Below are positions 52,716-61,865 of a DNA stretch of 64,000 nucleotides, piece by piece. The stretch is from Bog-159 sp963756605 (GTDB lineage: Bacteria > Acidobacteriota > Terriglobia > Bryobacterales > Bryobacteraceae): positions 62,001-126,000 of the forward strand of contig CAVWOT010000011.1 of the NCBI GenBank assembly GCA_963756605.1, written 5' to 3'. Position 1 is the first letter of the stretch. The number at the start of each line of letters is the position of its first letter. Below the pieces are notes generated by a model. That model was not told the DNA's origin. It saw only the letters and a program-made list of their open reading frames with translations, and searched no databases. Made by a program: the position numbers and the translations under genes.

Positions 52716-53711
52716 TTGAAGACAACATCGACTTTGATAGCGGCCACTGCCGTTTTCCTGATCTTCGGGGCCCAGGCGCCACCGGCAGCTCGCGCGGCCG
52801 ATTCGTCGGTTGCGGACCCACAAGCGTCGTCCGCGCCGCCCCGGAATTTCAACGCGATCGCCCTCCTGCGCTGGTATGGAGCGAATCTGACGACCAGTTT
52901 TGCGGTAGGACGAGGCCCCCAGGGCGTGGCGTTTGACGGAGCCCACCTGTGGATTGCGAATTCCAACGACAGCACGGTAAGCGAACTGGCCGCGAGTACG
53001 GGCGCGGTCGTAGGGACGTTCCCAGTGGGGACGAACCCGAGTGCCGTGGCATTTGACGGCGCTAACATCTGGGTGGCGAATAAGAACAGCAACAACGTCA
53101 CGAAGCTGCAGGCCAGTACCGGCGCCACCGTGGGCACCTTTGCGGTGGGAACCTTTCCGGACGGTATTGCGTTTGATGGGGCTAACATCTGGGTGGCGAA
53201 TCTGCTGACGAACAATGTAACGGAGCTCAGCGCAAGTTCCGGCGCCGTGTTGGGAACTTTCGCAGTGGGGAACTTTCCCACCGCGGTGGCGTTTGACGGC
53301 GCTAACATTTGGGTTGCGAACTCCACCGGTAATACCGTAACCAAGCTGCTTGCAAGCAACGGTTCGACGGTGGGCACGTTTGCCGTGGGCAGGGGTCCAG
53401 CGGGCTTGGTATTTGACGGCGCGCACATCTGGGTAGCCAACGGCAGCGGCAGCTCAGTTACCGAGTTGCTGGCCAGCACCGGCGCCGTGATCGGAACCTT
53501 CGCCGTAGGACAGTTTCCTATTGGGTTAGCGTTTGATGGTGTCGACATCTGGGTGGCAAATTCGGGGAGTGACTTTGTTAGTAAGCTGCGCGCCGCGAAC
53601 GGAACGGTGCTCGGTTCGTTCGCTACGGGGAATTTTCCGAGCGGAGTAGCCTTTGATGGCGCGAATATCTGGGTGACGAATACCAATAGCAATACCGTCT
53701 CAAAGCTATAA
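52716..53711 (+). CDS. Exported YVTN/Vgb-type beta-propeller
   Basis: A 331-residue secreted protein. TTG at 52716 is used as start because AAGGAG lies 8 bases before it and it gives a clean signal peptide (STLIAATAVFLIFGAQAPPAARA). The body is seven near-perfect 40-residue blades of the type GVAFDGAHLWIANSNDSTVS..TGAVVGTFPVG, as in Vgb-lyase/NHL-like propellers. There is no heme motif. The repeats make a long open frame on the other strand (52589-53722) that I regard as a shadow. Confidence 0.85.
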   Translation: MKTTSTLIAATAVFLIFGAQAPPAARAADSSVADPQASSAPPRNFNAIALLRWYGANLTTSFAVGRGPQGVAFDGAHLWIANSNDSTVSELAASTGAVVGTFPVGTNPSAVAFDGANIWVANKNSNNVTKLQASTGATVGTFAVGTFPDGIAFDGANIWVANLLTNNVTELSASSGAVLGTFAVGNFPTAVAFDGANIWVANSTGNTVTKLLASNGSTVGTFAVGRGPAGLVFDGAHIWVANGSGSSVTELLASTGAVIGTFAVGQFPIGLAFDGVDIWVANSGSDFVSKLRAANGTVLGSFATGNFPSGVAFDGANIWVTNTNSNTVSKL

Positions 53712-53738
53712 ATTTGAAGCAAGCGCGGAGCGACTCAA

Positions 53739-54788
53739 GTGAGATTTCAGGTTGCACGCCAACGACGAACAGGTCTGGCAGCCGCCATGGCCATCGCTGC
53801 GGTGGCCTGCTGCCCCATAATGGCGGAGACAGCGCCTGAGAAGTCCATTCCGCCGATCGGCAAACTGGTGGACATTGGCGGGCACCGGCTGCATCTCAGT
53901 TGCAGTGGGGAAGGATCGCCCACCGTGGTTCTGGAAAGCGGTGCGCGTGACTTCTCTATGGTATGGGCTCTGGTGCAGCCGGGTGTCGCCCCATTCACCC
54001 GCGTCTGCAGTTACGATCGCGCGGGATACGCTTGGAGCGATGCGGGCCCCGAGCCCCGTACCATTGCACAAATTGTGTTTGAACTGCATACCCTGCTGGC
54101 CACTGCGGGGGAGAAGGGCCCGTTCGTGATGGCCGGCGCATCGCTTGGCGGCGCTATCGTGCGCGCTTTCGCGCACGACTATCCCAAAGACGTCGCTGGG
54201 ATGGTTTTAGTGGACAGCGTGCACGAGGACGACCTGATACTCGTCAGCAACAAGATGTCTCGCCTGCGGGAGACCGCCCAAAAAAGAGAAATTCCCGCTG
54301 TGAAAACCGGCCTTGAGACGGCTGCGGACCACGAAACGCTGGTATGGAAAACGACGAAGGTAACCACGTTTTCGCCCGGGAATTCGCGTGCCAAGTTGCC
54401 CCCCGAGCTGCAACGCATCTGGATCGTGGCGCGAAAACAGGACAAATACAAATCCGCCACGGATAGCGAATTTGCGTACCTGCCGGAAGAAATGGAGAAG
54501 CTGCACGAGGAGACCGTTGCCGAACCGCAGCCATTGGGGAAGAAGCCGCTGATCGTATTGACCCGAGAGGTAGCCTTCGATCGCCCGACCGGCGGTATGC
54601 AGCCGGCGGAACTGGAGCGCGGCCGCAAGGATCGCCAGGCCCAACTTGTCCGGCTCTCGGCTAACAGCAAGTTAATCATCGTAAAGAACAGCAGCCACGA
54701 TATTCACCTCGATCAGCCGCACGCCGTCGTCGACGCCATCCACCAGGTAGTGGAGTCAGCCAGAACGGGCGCGGCGCTCCCTCAGTAA
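53739..54788 (+). CDS. Exported alpha/beta-hydrolase
   Basis: A 349-residue protein starting at GTG 53739, 27 bases after the propeller gene. A signal peptide (GLAAAMAIAAVACCPIMAE) precedes an alpha/beta-hydrolase fold: VVLESGARDFSMVW (oxyanion region), YDRAGYAWS, and the nucleophile elbow GASLGGAIVR with Ser in GxSxG. The late segments PLIVLTREV and SSHDIHLDQPHAVV supply the likely acid and catalytic histidine. Close relatives act as esterases or lipases; substrate unknown. It probably shares a transcript with the propeller gene. Confidence 0.85.
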   Translation: MRFQVARQRRTGLAAAMAIAAVACCPIMAETAPEKSIPPIGKLVDIGGHRLHLSCSGEGSPTVVLESGARDFSMVWALVQPGVAPFTRVCSYDRAGYAWSDAGPEPRTIAQIVFELHTLLATAGEKGPFVMAGASLGGAIVRAFAHDYPKDVAGMVLVDSVHEDDLILVSNKMSRLRETAQKREIPAVKTGLETAADHETLVWKTTKVTTFSPGNSRAKLPPELQRIWIVARKQDKYKSATDSEFAYLPEEMEKLHEETVAEPQPLGKKPLIVLTREVAFDRPTGGMQPAELERGRKDRQAQLVRLSANSKLIIVKNSSHDIHLDQPHAVVDAIHQVVESARTGAALPQ

Positions 54789-54975
54789 ACTAAGCGGTGC
54801 GCCGGCGACTTACCAGGTGGACTACAGGCGATATCACCGCCAGCACCAGTACAATCTCGATCAACCCGCCAGCCACGGCCCCCTCTTCGCATGCTGTCGC
54901 CCATTGTCTGATGTGATACTGCACTGGCTTCTGCCCCGCAACGGTTGGTAACCTGGCTGCTACTCAAAACCGCGC

Positions 54976-55479
54976 ATGGGGATCAAGATCAAACAGTTCG
55001 ATTACTATTACGTTGTCACGGATGACGAGACATCGCGGGCCGCTTCCATCGTAAATGCCTTATGGGAGGCGGGAGTGGACCTGATGGCTTTTTCGGAATT
55101 TCCCTGCGGTCCGCGGAAATCTCAATTGGACCTGATTCCGCAGGATGCCGGCGCCCTGCTCACCGCCGCCAGTGCCATGGGGCTCAAGCTCAGTGAGAAG
55201 AAATCCGGTCTGCTGATTCAGGGCGAAAATCGTCCGGGCATAATTGCCGGGGTGCTCCGAGATTTGGCACAGGCCCGCATCAGAGTCACGGCCTTCCAGG
55301 CGCTATCGGCTGGTGTTGGCAGGTTTGCCGCATTGCTCTGGGTCCAGCAGGGACAACTGGAACTTTCCGACCAGGTGTTGGCGGCCCACGCGCATATGGA
55401 CGACATCGCGGATGAAGCTTCCGTCGAATCATTTCCGGCAAGCGACGCACCTGCCTGGTGTGCCAGTCTTTGCGCATGA
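54976..55479 (+). CDS. ACT-domain protein
   Basis: A 167-residue protein with two ACT-like segments: residues about 5-65 (IKQFDYYYVVTDDETSRAASIVNALWEAGVDL) and about 78-150 (SGLLIQGENRPGIIAGVLRDLAQARIRVTAFQALS). ACT domains bind small metabolites, often amino acids. No enzyme domain is attached, so it may be a stand-alone sensor. It is followed 15 bases later by a VTT-type membrane protein on the same strand. The 187 bases before it contain no gene. Confidence 0.8.
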   Translation: MGIKIKQFDYYYVVTDDETSRAASIVNALWEAGVDLMAFSEFPCGPRKSQLDLIPQDAGALLTAASAMGLKLSEKKSGLLIQGENRPGIIAGVLRDLAQARIRVTAFQALSAGVGRFAALLWVQQGQLELSDQVLAAHAHMDDIADEASVESFPASDAPAWCASLCA

Positions 55480-55494
55480 AGAGGCCACTGACAC

Positions 55495-56112
55495 GTGCGA
55501 TTCGCAGGCGTGGTCTTCGCGTTCCTTCTGAAGCACGGCGGAGTGGGCCTGCTCATCCTGGGGATACTGGACTCGTCATTCCTGTTCGCCCCGTGGGGTA
55601 ATGACTTGCTCCTGGTGGCGCTGACTGCCGGTCACCGCAACCTGGCGGACATGTTGTACTACGCACTCATGTCAACGGCCGGTTCGGTATTGGGCTGCCT
55701 GCTGCTGGATCTCACCCTACGACCGCTGGGCGCCAAGGGACTGGAAACCCATCTGCCGCGGCGACGCCTGAAGCGCATCCGCGACAAGGTAAAAGATAAC
55801 GCGGGCCGCGCGCTGGTGGTGGCCGCACTGGCGCCGCCCCCGTTCCCGTTCACCGCGTTCGTGATGGCCGCAGCGGCATTGCAATACCCGCGCGGACGGC
55901 TGTTGGGTGTTATCGGCTTGGCCCGGTTGGTGCGCTTCGTATTAGTCGGGTTCCTGGCCTTGCGCTTCGGAGAACGCATCCTGCGCTGGGCCAAGATTCC
56001 CGCGGTGCAGGATGTTCTCATCGGGTTTATTGTTGTCTGCACGGTGGGAAGCGTGGTCTCGGTGTACGGATGGATCAAACGGAGCCGCGGCGGTTACGCT
56101 CTCGCGCGCTAA
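55495..56112 (+). CDS. VTT/SNARE-associated (DedA-like) membrane protein
   Basis: A 205-residue polytopic membrane protein with GTG start at 55495. It has the re-entrant hairpin style of the VTT/DedA group: GILDSSFLFAPWGNDLLLVALTAGH, GSVLGCLLLDLTLRPLG, then a cytosolic basic stretch and APPPFPFTAFVMAAAALQYPRGR. DedA-type proteins are linked to lipid flipping and membrane homeostasis. Its stop overlaps the stop of the convergent REC-kinase gene by 3 bases. Confidence 0.85.
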   Translation: MRFAGVVFAFLLKHGGVGLLILGILDSSFLFAPWGNDLLLVALTAGHRNLADMLYYALMSTAGSVLGCLLLDLTLRPLGAKGLETHLPRRRLKRIRDKVKDNAGRALVVAALAPPPFPFTAFVMAAAALQYPRGRLLGVIGLARLVRFVLVGFLALRFGERILRWAKIPAVQDVLIGFIVVCTVGSVVSVYGWIKRSRGGYALAR

Positions 56113-57269
56113 GGATGGCTTTCCGCCGGCGGCAAGGTAAATAGAAACGTAGTGCCTTCGCCGAGATGCGATTCCGCCCAGATGCGGCCGCCGTGGGCCT
56201 CGATAATCCGGCGGCACAGCGCCAGTCCTATCCCAGTGCCCGCAATCTCGTAACCGTGCAGCCGTTTGAACGGTTCGAATATTTTTTCCAGGTGCTGCAC
56301 GGCAATGCCAATCCCGTTATCGCGCACCGCAATGACCCATTCGCCCCCGGGGTCCTTTTCGGCGGTAATATCGACGCGTAGCGGCACATCGGGCGAGCGG
56401 TATTTGATCGAATTTCCGATCAGATTCTGGAACACGCGGCTCAGTTGCATGGCATCGCCCCACACTTCCGGGAGTTGGCTGGCGGAGAGGCAAAGAGGCG
56501 CCTCTTTAATGCCGTCGGCCAGGTTTGCCAAAGCCAGGTCCAGCGCTTCTTGCAGACGGGTGGGCCCGAAGGTAGGGCTTTCTTTGCCCACGCCGGAGTA
56601 GGCCAGGACGTCTTGGATCAGCGCCCGCATGCGGCGCGCGCCGTCCACCACGACGGAAAACAACTGCCGCTCGGATTCATCGAAGCGCGGCGCGGCATGG
56701 CGCTGTAGCAGTTCGATGTGCGTGACGATGTTGCGCAGCGGCTCCTGCAAATCGTGGCTCCCCACGTAAGCAAAATGCTCCAGGTCCTGATTGGAGCGCA
56801 CCAGCGCCTTGTTGACGCGTTGGAGCTCCGCGTTCTTATCCGACAACTGCTGGTTAGCGGTGGCCAGCGCGCGTTCTGCAGTGCGCAAGCGGAGCAGTGC
56901 CCGCACGGTGGCCACCAGTACATCCGGATCGACGGGCTCCACCAGATAGCAGTCGGCACCGCTGTTCAACGCCACGGTGGCCTGCGGCGCGCTGGTAGCC
57001 GATCCCGAGATCTGCAATACGATAATGCCCGATCCGAGGTCCCGCTTGATCTGGCGGCATACCGCGATACCGGAAATGTCGGGCAGGTGCACATCCAGCA
57101 GCACCAGATCAGGGGAGATTCCCGGAATCAGACGCAGAGCCGCGCGGCCGCTGTCGGCTTCGTGCACGTCAAATCCCGCTTGCCGCAACAACCGGCTGCG
57201 GGCATAGCGGATCGGCTCGACGTCATCCACGTTGAGCAGAACGGAAGTAGCGGAGCCGACAGCGTTCAT
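56109..57269 (-). CDS. REC-HisKA-HATPase protein (last gene of stressosome operon)
   Basis: A 386-residue signalling protein whose domains run in reverse of the usual hybrid order. An N-terminal receiver (1-125, phospho-acceptor D59 in LVLLDVHLPD) is joined by a coiled coil (about 128-165, TANQQLSDKNAELQRVNKAL) to a HisKA domain with SHDLQEPLRN (H172) and a HATPase with N, G1 and G2 boxes (NLIGNSIKYR, DNGIGIA, GTGIGLALC). The receiver has Glu where Lys is usual (LVEPVD). It overlaps the upstream kinase by 4 bases (ATGA) and is the last gene of the unit. Confidence 0.9.
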   Translation of the reverse strand: MNAVGSATSVLLNVDDVEPIRYARSRLLRQAGFDVHEADSGRAALRLIPGISPDLVLLDVHLPDISGIAVCRQIKRDLGSGIIVLQISGSATSAPQATVALNSGADCYLVEPVDPDVLVATVRALLRLRTAERALATANQQLSDKNAELQRVNKALVRSNQDLEHFAYVGSHDLQEPLRNIVTHIELLQRHAAPRFDESERQLFSVVVDGARRMRALIQDVLAYSGVGKESPTFGPTRLQEALDLALANLADGIKEAPLCLSASQLPEVWGDAMQLSRVFQNLIGNSIKYRSPDVPLRVDITAEKDPGGEWVIAVRDNGIGIAVQHLEKIFEPFKRLHGYEIAGTGIGLALCRRIIEAHGGRIWAESHLGEGTTFLFTLPPAESHP

Positions 57270-59077
57270 GGCGATGGTCCTGCTGCGTATTCGCCGGCGA
57301 ATAAGTATTCCTCGCCCAGCAGCCTTTTAATATAATCCATAACTTCCGCGGGCCAAAACGCCCCTTTTGGCAGAATCGCGGAATGGCGGTTGGCCAAGCG
57401 GTCGAAATCGGACTCGCGCAGTGTCCGGGATGTGTGAATGATCACGGGAATTTGCTGCGTGCGCGGATCCCTCTTCAATTCGTCGAGAACGTCGAAGCCG
57501 CTGCGGTCCGGCATGGCGAGATCCAGGAGAATCAGCGCGGGCCGTTCAAATCGGGCGCGTTCGGCGCCTTCGATGCCGCCGGCGGCCTCGATGAGGCGAT
57601 AGCGCGTGCCGCGGAAATGTTGCCGGACCAGATAACGCGCGGCTTCGTCATCGTCGATTACCAGGATCGTGTCCGATGCGGGTACGGTTTCGGGCGGGAT
57701 CGCCGCCACGTCTGCGGCAGTCTTGATCCTTAAAGTGAACGTGGAACCCTCACCGGTGCGGCTGTTGACCGTCAGTTCCCCGCCCACTAACGCGGCCAGC
57801 TTGCGGGAAAGCGGCAGCCCCAGACCAGTGCCCTTCACGCGGCCCTGAATCTGGCTGTCAATCTGCGTAAATTCCTGGAAGATGCGCTCCTGGTCTTCCA
57901 GCGCAATGCCGATTCCCGTGTCGGAGACCGATAACTCCAGCCAGCCTGGCGTCAAACCGTACGATATCCGCACCTCGCCGCGCTCGGTAAACTTCAGCGC
58001 ATTTGAAACCAGGTTGCGCATGATCTGGGAGATTTTGGATTCATCGGACTCGAACGACAAGTCGTCGGGAGGATCGTCAAACGCCAGGGTCACCCCATCG
58101 CTCGACACCAGAGGACGCATCAACCCGCGCAGCGTGCCGAATAGTTGTGCCAGGTTGATGCGGCCCAGATGCACCTGAGTCTTTCCGGCCTCCACTTTGG
58201 CAATATCGAGCAGGTCATTGACTAAGTCGGTCAAATCCTGGATGGCCCGCCGGATATATCCAACCTGCCGCTCCTGCTCGGTGGTCAGAGGGCCGTCGGT
58301 GTGGCGCAGCAGCAACTGCGTAAGCGCCAGTATGGAATTCAGCGGCGTGCGGAATTCGTGGCTGACGTGCCGCAAGAATTTTCCCTTCAATTCATCGGCG
58401 TTGCGCAGGGCGACGGCCTTCTCGTCGAGTTCCGCATAGAGCGCGACCACGCCGCGGTTCGTCTCTTCCAGTTCCGCATTGAGGCGCCCGATTTCCGCCT
58501 GCTGCCGCTCGAACTCCGCGTCGTGGCTTTCAAGCAGTGCGAGCGTGTCCAACAGGTCGCCATTTTCCATCTGGACTTCTTGTGCGACCGACACGCGTTC
58601 GCGCGCGAGTTGGGCAGCCAACCCGGCGATGGCCTGCGAATCGAGCGGGTGGGTCTCCGCCGGAAGCATCTTTGAAAAACGGACTCCGAGGGCTTTACCG
58701 GGCGCGGAATCGATTTCAAAAGTGTCCATCAGACGGCGGCTGCCGATCAGCGAGTCCAGGGCCGCTTGGGGCGGCCGGCCCAGCCCGGCATTTGTGATTC
58801 CCGTTCCATCATACAAGACGTTGACTGACAGGGCCTGCCGTCGCTGGGCTACTGCGAGCCCAAACTCGACCCGCCCGCCTCCGCCATGCTGAAAAGCGCT
58901 GCGGGCCACCTCCGAAACAGCCGTGGCAATGCGCACCTGGTCCTGGCGGCCGAACCCCGCCAGAGATGCAATCTGCCGGGCGCGCTGCCGCGCGATGACC
59001 ACGTCCGCCTCTTCGCGAATCCGCAGAGTCATCACCGGCACCACGCCGGTCCCGGGCTGGCTTTGGCTTACTCCCAT
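57266..59077 (-). CDS. Hybrid kinase: RsbT/W-like GHKL domain + HisKA + HATPase + REC
   Basis: A 603-residue protein read from the ATG at 59077 (MGVSQSQPGTGVVPV). Residues about 15-140 resemble an RsbW/RsbT-type GHKL ATPase (VRIATAVSEVARSAFQHGG; YDGTGI). A coiled coil (about 150-228) follows, then HisKA with RHVSHEFRTPL (H240), HATPase (NLVSNALKFTE, DTGIGI, GTGLGL) and a C-terminal receiver with D519 in LILLDLAMPD. The anti-sigma-type domain at the N-terminus may be the docking point for RsbS/RsbR or the phosphatase next door. The start overlaps the end of the phosphatase gene by 10 bases. Confidence 0.9.
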   Translation of the reverse strand: MGVSQSQPGTGVVPVMTLRIREEADVVIARQRARQIASLAGFGRQDQVRIATAVSEVARSAFQHGGGGRVEFGLAVAQRRQALSVNVLYDGTGITNAGLGRPPQAALDSLIGSRRLMDTFEIDSAPGKALGVRFSKMLPAETHPLDSQAIAGLAAQLARERVSVAQEVQMENGDLLDTLALLESHDAEFERQQAEIGRLNAELEETNRGVVALYAELDEKAVALRNADELKGKFLRHVSHEFRTPLNSILALTQLLLRHTDGPLTTEQERQVGYIRRAIQDLTDLVNDLLDIAKVEAGKTQVHLGRINLAQLFGTLRGLMRPLVSSDGVTLAFDDPPDDLSFESDESKISQIMRNLVSNALKFTERGEVRISYGLTPGWLELSVSDTGIGIALEDQERIFQEFTQIDSQIQGRVKGTGLGLPLSRKLAALVGGELTVNSRTGEGSTFTLRIKTAADVAAIPPETVPASDTILVIDDDEAARYLVRQHFRGTRYRLIEAAGGIEGAERARFERPALILLDLAMPDRSGFDVLDELKRDPRTQQIPVIIHTSRTLRESDFDRLANRHSAILPKGAFWPAEVMDYIKRLLGEEYLFAGEYAAGPSP

Positions 59078-60063
59078 ATGCGTCTCGCCGCCACTACACA
59101 TACGTCGTCGCGGCCGCGGCTGGCATCCCGATAGAGCGTACCGGCAATCACGCTGGGGTGGCGCCGGAGCAGTCCTGGGTAAGCATCCATCGACCAACTG
59201 GTTAAAAGACCGTCCGAGTGCATGACGATGGTCATGTCATCCGATATCGGGTACTCGAATTCCTGAAAGCGCCGGGCCTCCAGGCCCGCGGTCCCGTTAT
59301 GCGAAACCATGAACTGTGGACGCCGGCCGCCCAGAATCACGCCCGAGATATTACCGAGTCCCGCATAGTGCACACGATCGTCTGCGATGCAGGTCACCGC
59401 CACAGCGGCGCCGCGCGTGGCTCGCAGAGCCATATGGATATTCTCCAGTATGGCGGCCGGCGACGTCGCCGCGCCTCTACGGAATGCGTCCACGGCGCTC
59501 GATGCGGCATCGGCGGCCAGTATTCCATGGCCCAGTCCATCAGCTACCACGATGCAGGGCGCATCGCCGAAGCGACGCAATGCCCAATCGTCGCCGCACT
59601 CGGTTTCCCCTGGATACGGCGCTTTGGCCGCGCCGAATATCCAATTTAATATTTTTTCGTGCCCCCGGCCGAATTTGCGCGTCACGATCACGGTTCCACG
59701 GCCTGGCTGCGAAAAGCCATCGAAGATATCCGCCATTCGGGAAATCGCGCCGAGCCCGGTGCCCGCCGTGCCGCTGGTCGAAAAGCCGTCTCGCACACAG
59801 GCTGCCAGACTGGCCATCCCGGGGCCGCGATCGATGGAGAGAAGCTCGACTCCGGCATCGCCTGTCCCCGACAGCGCGCTAATGTGCACTTCGCCCGATT
59901 GCGCGTGCTTGAGCAGGTTAGTGGCAATCTCAGTAGCGATGATAGCAGTCTCTTCGCAGCCCTGCTCCGTCATCCCCTCGGATTGCGCGGCCGCCACCGC
60001 GAGCCGGCGCACTTCGGCCACACGCGTTGCATCGTTAACGGGGACCAGCACGGCCGGACGCAT
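59068..60063 (-). CDS. SpoIIE/RsbX-type phosphatase with N-terminal GHKL domain
   Basis: A 331-residue protein. Residues about 10-130 form a GHKL ATPase of the anti-sigma type (TAIIATEIATNLLKHA, DRGPGM, GTGLGAI). Residues about 140-331 form a PP2C/SpoIIE-like phosphatase with the acidic motifs CIVVADGLGHG, YAGLGNISG and HSDGL, DDVCVV at the end. In B. subtilis RsbX is the phosphatase that resets RsbR and RsbS; here it carries an extra ATPase. TAATG links it to the rsbT stop, giving one-base overlap. Confidence 0.88.
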   Translation of the reverse strand: MRPAVLVPVNDATRVAEVRRLAVAAAQSEGMTEQGCEETAIIATEIATNLLKHAQSGEVHISALSGTGDAGVELLSIDRGPGMASLAACVRDGFSTSGTAGTGLGAISRMADIFDGFSQPGRGTVIVTRKFGRGHEKILNWIFGAAKAPYPGETECGDDWALRRFGDAPCIVVADGLGHGILAADAASSAVDAFRRGAATSPAAILENIHMALRATRGAAVAVTCIADDRVHYAGLGNISGVILGGRRPQFMVSHNGTAGLEARRFQEFEYPISDDMTIVMHSDGLLTSWSMDAYPGLLRRHPSVIAGTLYRDASRGRDDVCVVAARRIWE

Positions 60064-60470
60064 TATGGTTTCCAGCGCGTGATGGTCACGCGGGTTCCCT
60101 GGCCTGGTGCGGATTCGATGTGAAACTCACTGGACAGGCGTTTGGCGCCGCCCAACCCGAGTCCCAGACCCACGCCAGTAGTATAGCCGTCCTTCATGGC
60201 CAATTCGATATCGCGAATGCCCGGTCCATGATCCGCGAAGGTCAGCCGCAGGCCGACCTTGGAGGTGTCGCGCACGGTTTCAATCATGGCGGTGCCGCCC
60301 CCTCCGTAAATCAGCGTGTTTCGGGCTAATTCGCTGGCAGCCGTCACGATCTTAGTCTGGTCAACTAAATTGAGTCCGAGCTGCACAGCCGCGCTGCGAA
60401 CGGCCTGTCTGACCAGGACAATATCGCCGTTCTGCATGATCCCCAGTTCATTGGATTGCTCGACTGTCAC
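60063..60470 (-). CDS. rsbT: Serine kinase / anti-sigma-type ATPase RsbT
   Basis: RsbT (135 aa) is the switch kinase that leaves the stressosome after phosphorylating RsbR and RsbS. The GTG at 60470 is chosen as start. The family pattern is clear: QAVRSAAVQLGLNLVDQTKI, the N box ASELARNTLIYGGGG, and DHGPGIRDIELAMKDGYTTG followed by the G-rich lid GVGLGLGLGGAKRL. It overlaps rsbS by 23 bases at its start and the phosphatase gene by one codon base at its end, so the three are tightly coupled. Confidence 0.9.
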   Translation of the reverse strand: MTVEQSNELGIMQNGDIVLVRQAVRSAAVQLGLNLVDQTKIVTAASELARNTLIYGGGGTAMIETVRDTSKVGLRLTFADHGPGIRDIELAMKDGYTTGVGLGLGLGGAKRLSSEFHIESAPGQGTRVTITRWKP

Positions 60471-60840
60471 TGGCGGGGCCCTCCGATTCCTGGGATGCGC
60501 GAAGCAGATCCATTCCCCGGTCAACGTTCAGGGCCGTGCGGATCCCCGGCAAGGACAGACCCAGCTCGACCAAAGTTATGGCAACCGAAGGCTGCATACC
60601 GACTACTACTGTCTCCGCATCCAGAATGCGGGCCATGCCGGCGATATTGGCGAGCATCCTCCCCATAAAAGAATCCACCACATCGACGGCCGAGATATCG
60701 ATCAGGACTCCGCGCGCCCTGTGCGCGACAATCTCCGTTGTCAGGTCGTCCTGCAGAGCTAATGCCAGGCGGTCGTGCATGTCTACCTGAACAGTTACCA
60801 GCAGAAATTTTCCTAAGCGCAGGATCGGTATTCTATCCAT
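60448..60840 (-). CDS. rsbS: Stressosome scaffold protein RsbS (STAS domain)
   Basis: A 130-residue single STAS domain. It opens IPILRLGKFLLVTVQVDMHD and has the phosphorylation motif DISAVDVVDSFMGRML with Ser57 at the position of Ser59 in B. subtilis RsbS. In known stressosomes RsbS forms the core with RsbR, and its phosphorylation by RsbT releases the kinase. It follows rsbR by 15 bases and overlaps rsbT. Confidence 0.92.
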   Translation of the reverse strand: MDRIPILRLGKFLLVTVQVDMHDRLALALQDDLTTEIVAHRARGVLIDISAVDVVDSFMGRMLANIAGMARILDAETVVVGMQPSVAITLVELGLSLPGIRTALNVDRGMDLLRASQESEGPASDSRAIQ

Positions 60841-60855
60841 TTTCTATCCGTGATC

Positions 60856-61704
60856 CTAGGCCTTGGTCACTGCCAGCCCGAGCTTGCGCATGGCGATCCG
60901 GAATGCGTCGGCGAGAGTCGCCTTGGTGGTAACTCCTCCTAAATCGACTCCCAGGTGAATAATAGTCTGGGCGATCTGCGGGCGAATTCCGCTGATCAGA
61001 CACTCCGCTCCCATCAGCCGCGCGGCGGCAACGGTCTTTAGCAGGTGCTGCGCAACTAATGTGTCCACCGTTGGCACACCTGTAATATCGATAATCGCGA
61101 TCACGGTTTCCTTAGCAACAATTGCCTCCAGCAGATTTTGCATGACTACTTGCGTTCTGTTGCTGTCCAGAGTACCGATTAGTGGCAGGGCGAGAATGCC
61201 GTCCCATAATTCAACCACTGGCGTCGACAGTTCCAGCATTTCCTGTTGCTGCCGGGTGATCAATTGTTCGCGGCTCTTCTGAAAAAACTCGACGGTGTAA
61301 AGTCCCAGGCTGTCCAAGAGTAATGTGGCTGACCACATCAAGTCGGCTATCGCCTGCGAGTCATTGCTGGAAGCCTTGACGATTCTATCGAACAGCGGCT
61401 GTTTGAGAGAAAAGACGAAGGTAGCCGTCTCGCTGGGTGTGAAGCCCTGAACGACACGCCGGCGGGACAAGTCACCCAGCATGTCGCGCGCCTTGGCCCA
61501 CTCCGCATGGGTTATATTCAGATCCCCTCCGCGCGAAACAGTCTCTCTCAATACGGAGAGTAGGTTTCGGGAATCCGTCCTTAATTCTGCTTCCGAAATC
61601 AAATCGCGCCGGGCGGCCAGGCTCTCTTGTTGCCTGCGGATCCAGTCGCTTAATAAATCTCCCTCATACTGCTCAATAATGTCTGCGATCGTACAGTTGG
61701 CCAC
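60856..61704 (-). CDS. rsbR: Stressosome sensor protein RsbR (RsbRD + STAS)
   Basis: A 282-residue RsbR-type protein. The N-terminal RsbRD-like helical sensor (1-155, starting IIEQYEGDLLSDWIRRQQES) is followed by the STAS domain with IIDITGVPTVDTLVAQHLL and GIRPQIAQTIIHLG. T215 and T247 match the phosphorylatable threonines T171 and T205 of B. subtilis RsbRA. There is no heme-, flavin- or LOV-type sensor domain, so the stimulus is unknown. This is the first gene of the six-gene operon. Confidence 0.93.
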   Translation of the reverse strand: MANCTIADIIEQYEGDLLSDWIRRQQESLAARRDLISEAELRTDSRNLLSVLRETVSRGGDLNITHAEWAKARDMLGDLSRRRVVQGFTPSETATFVFSLKQPLFDRIVKASSNDSQAIADLMWSATLLLDSLGLYTVEFFQKSREQLITRQQQEMLELSTPVVELWDGILALPLIGTLDSNRTQVVMQNLLEAIVAKETVIAIIDITGVPTVDTLVAQHLLKTVAAARLMGAECLISGIRPQIAQTIIHLGVDLGGVTTKATLADAFRIAMRKLGLAVTKA

Positions 61705-61865
61705 GCGCTACTCCTCCGATGATGTCGGCGCACTCTGTCACGGTACCATTATTTGTTTCGCGTACTCTACAGCAATTTAGTACTGCCACTAGCATGGACC
61801 ACTGAGTTGGGGCGGTCCGCAAGATAGTCGCAGCACTAGGACTTTCCTACGAAGCTCGACGGTTC

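Noticed and set aside
52589..53722. A 377-codon minus-strand frame over the propeller gene
   Set aside because: Antisense of seven near-identical blades; repeated periodicity without start signals.
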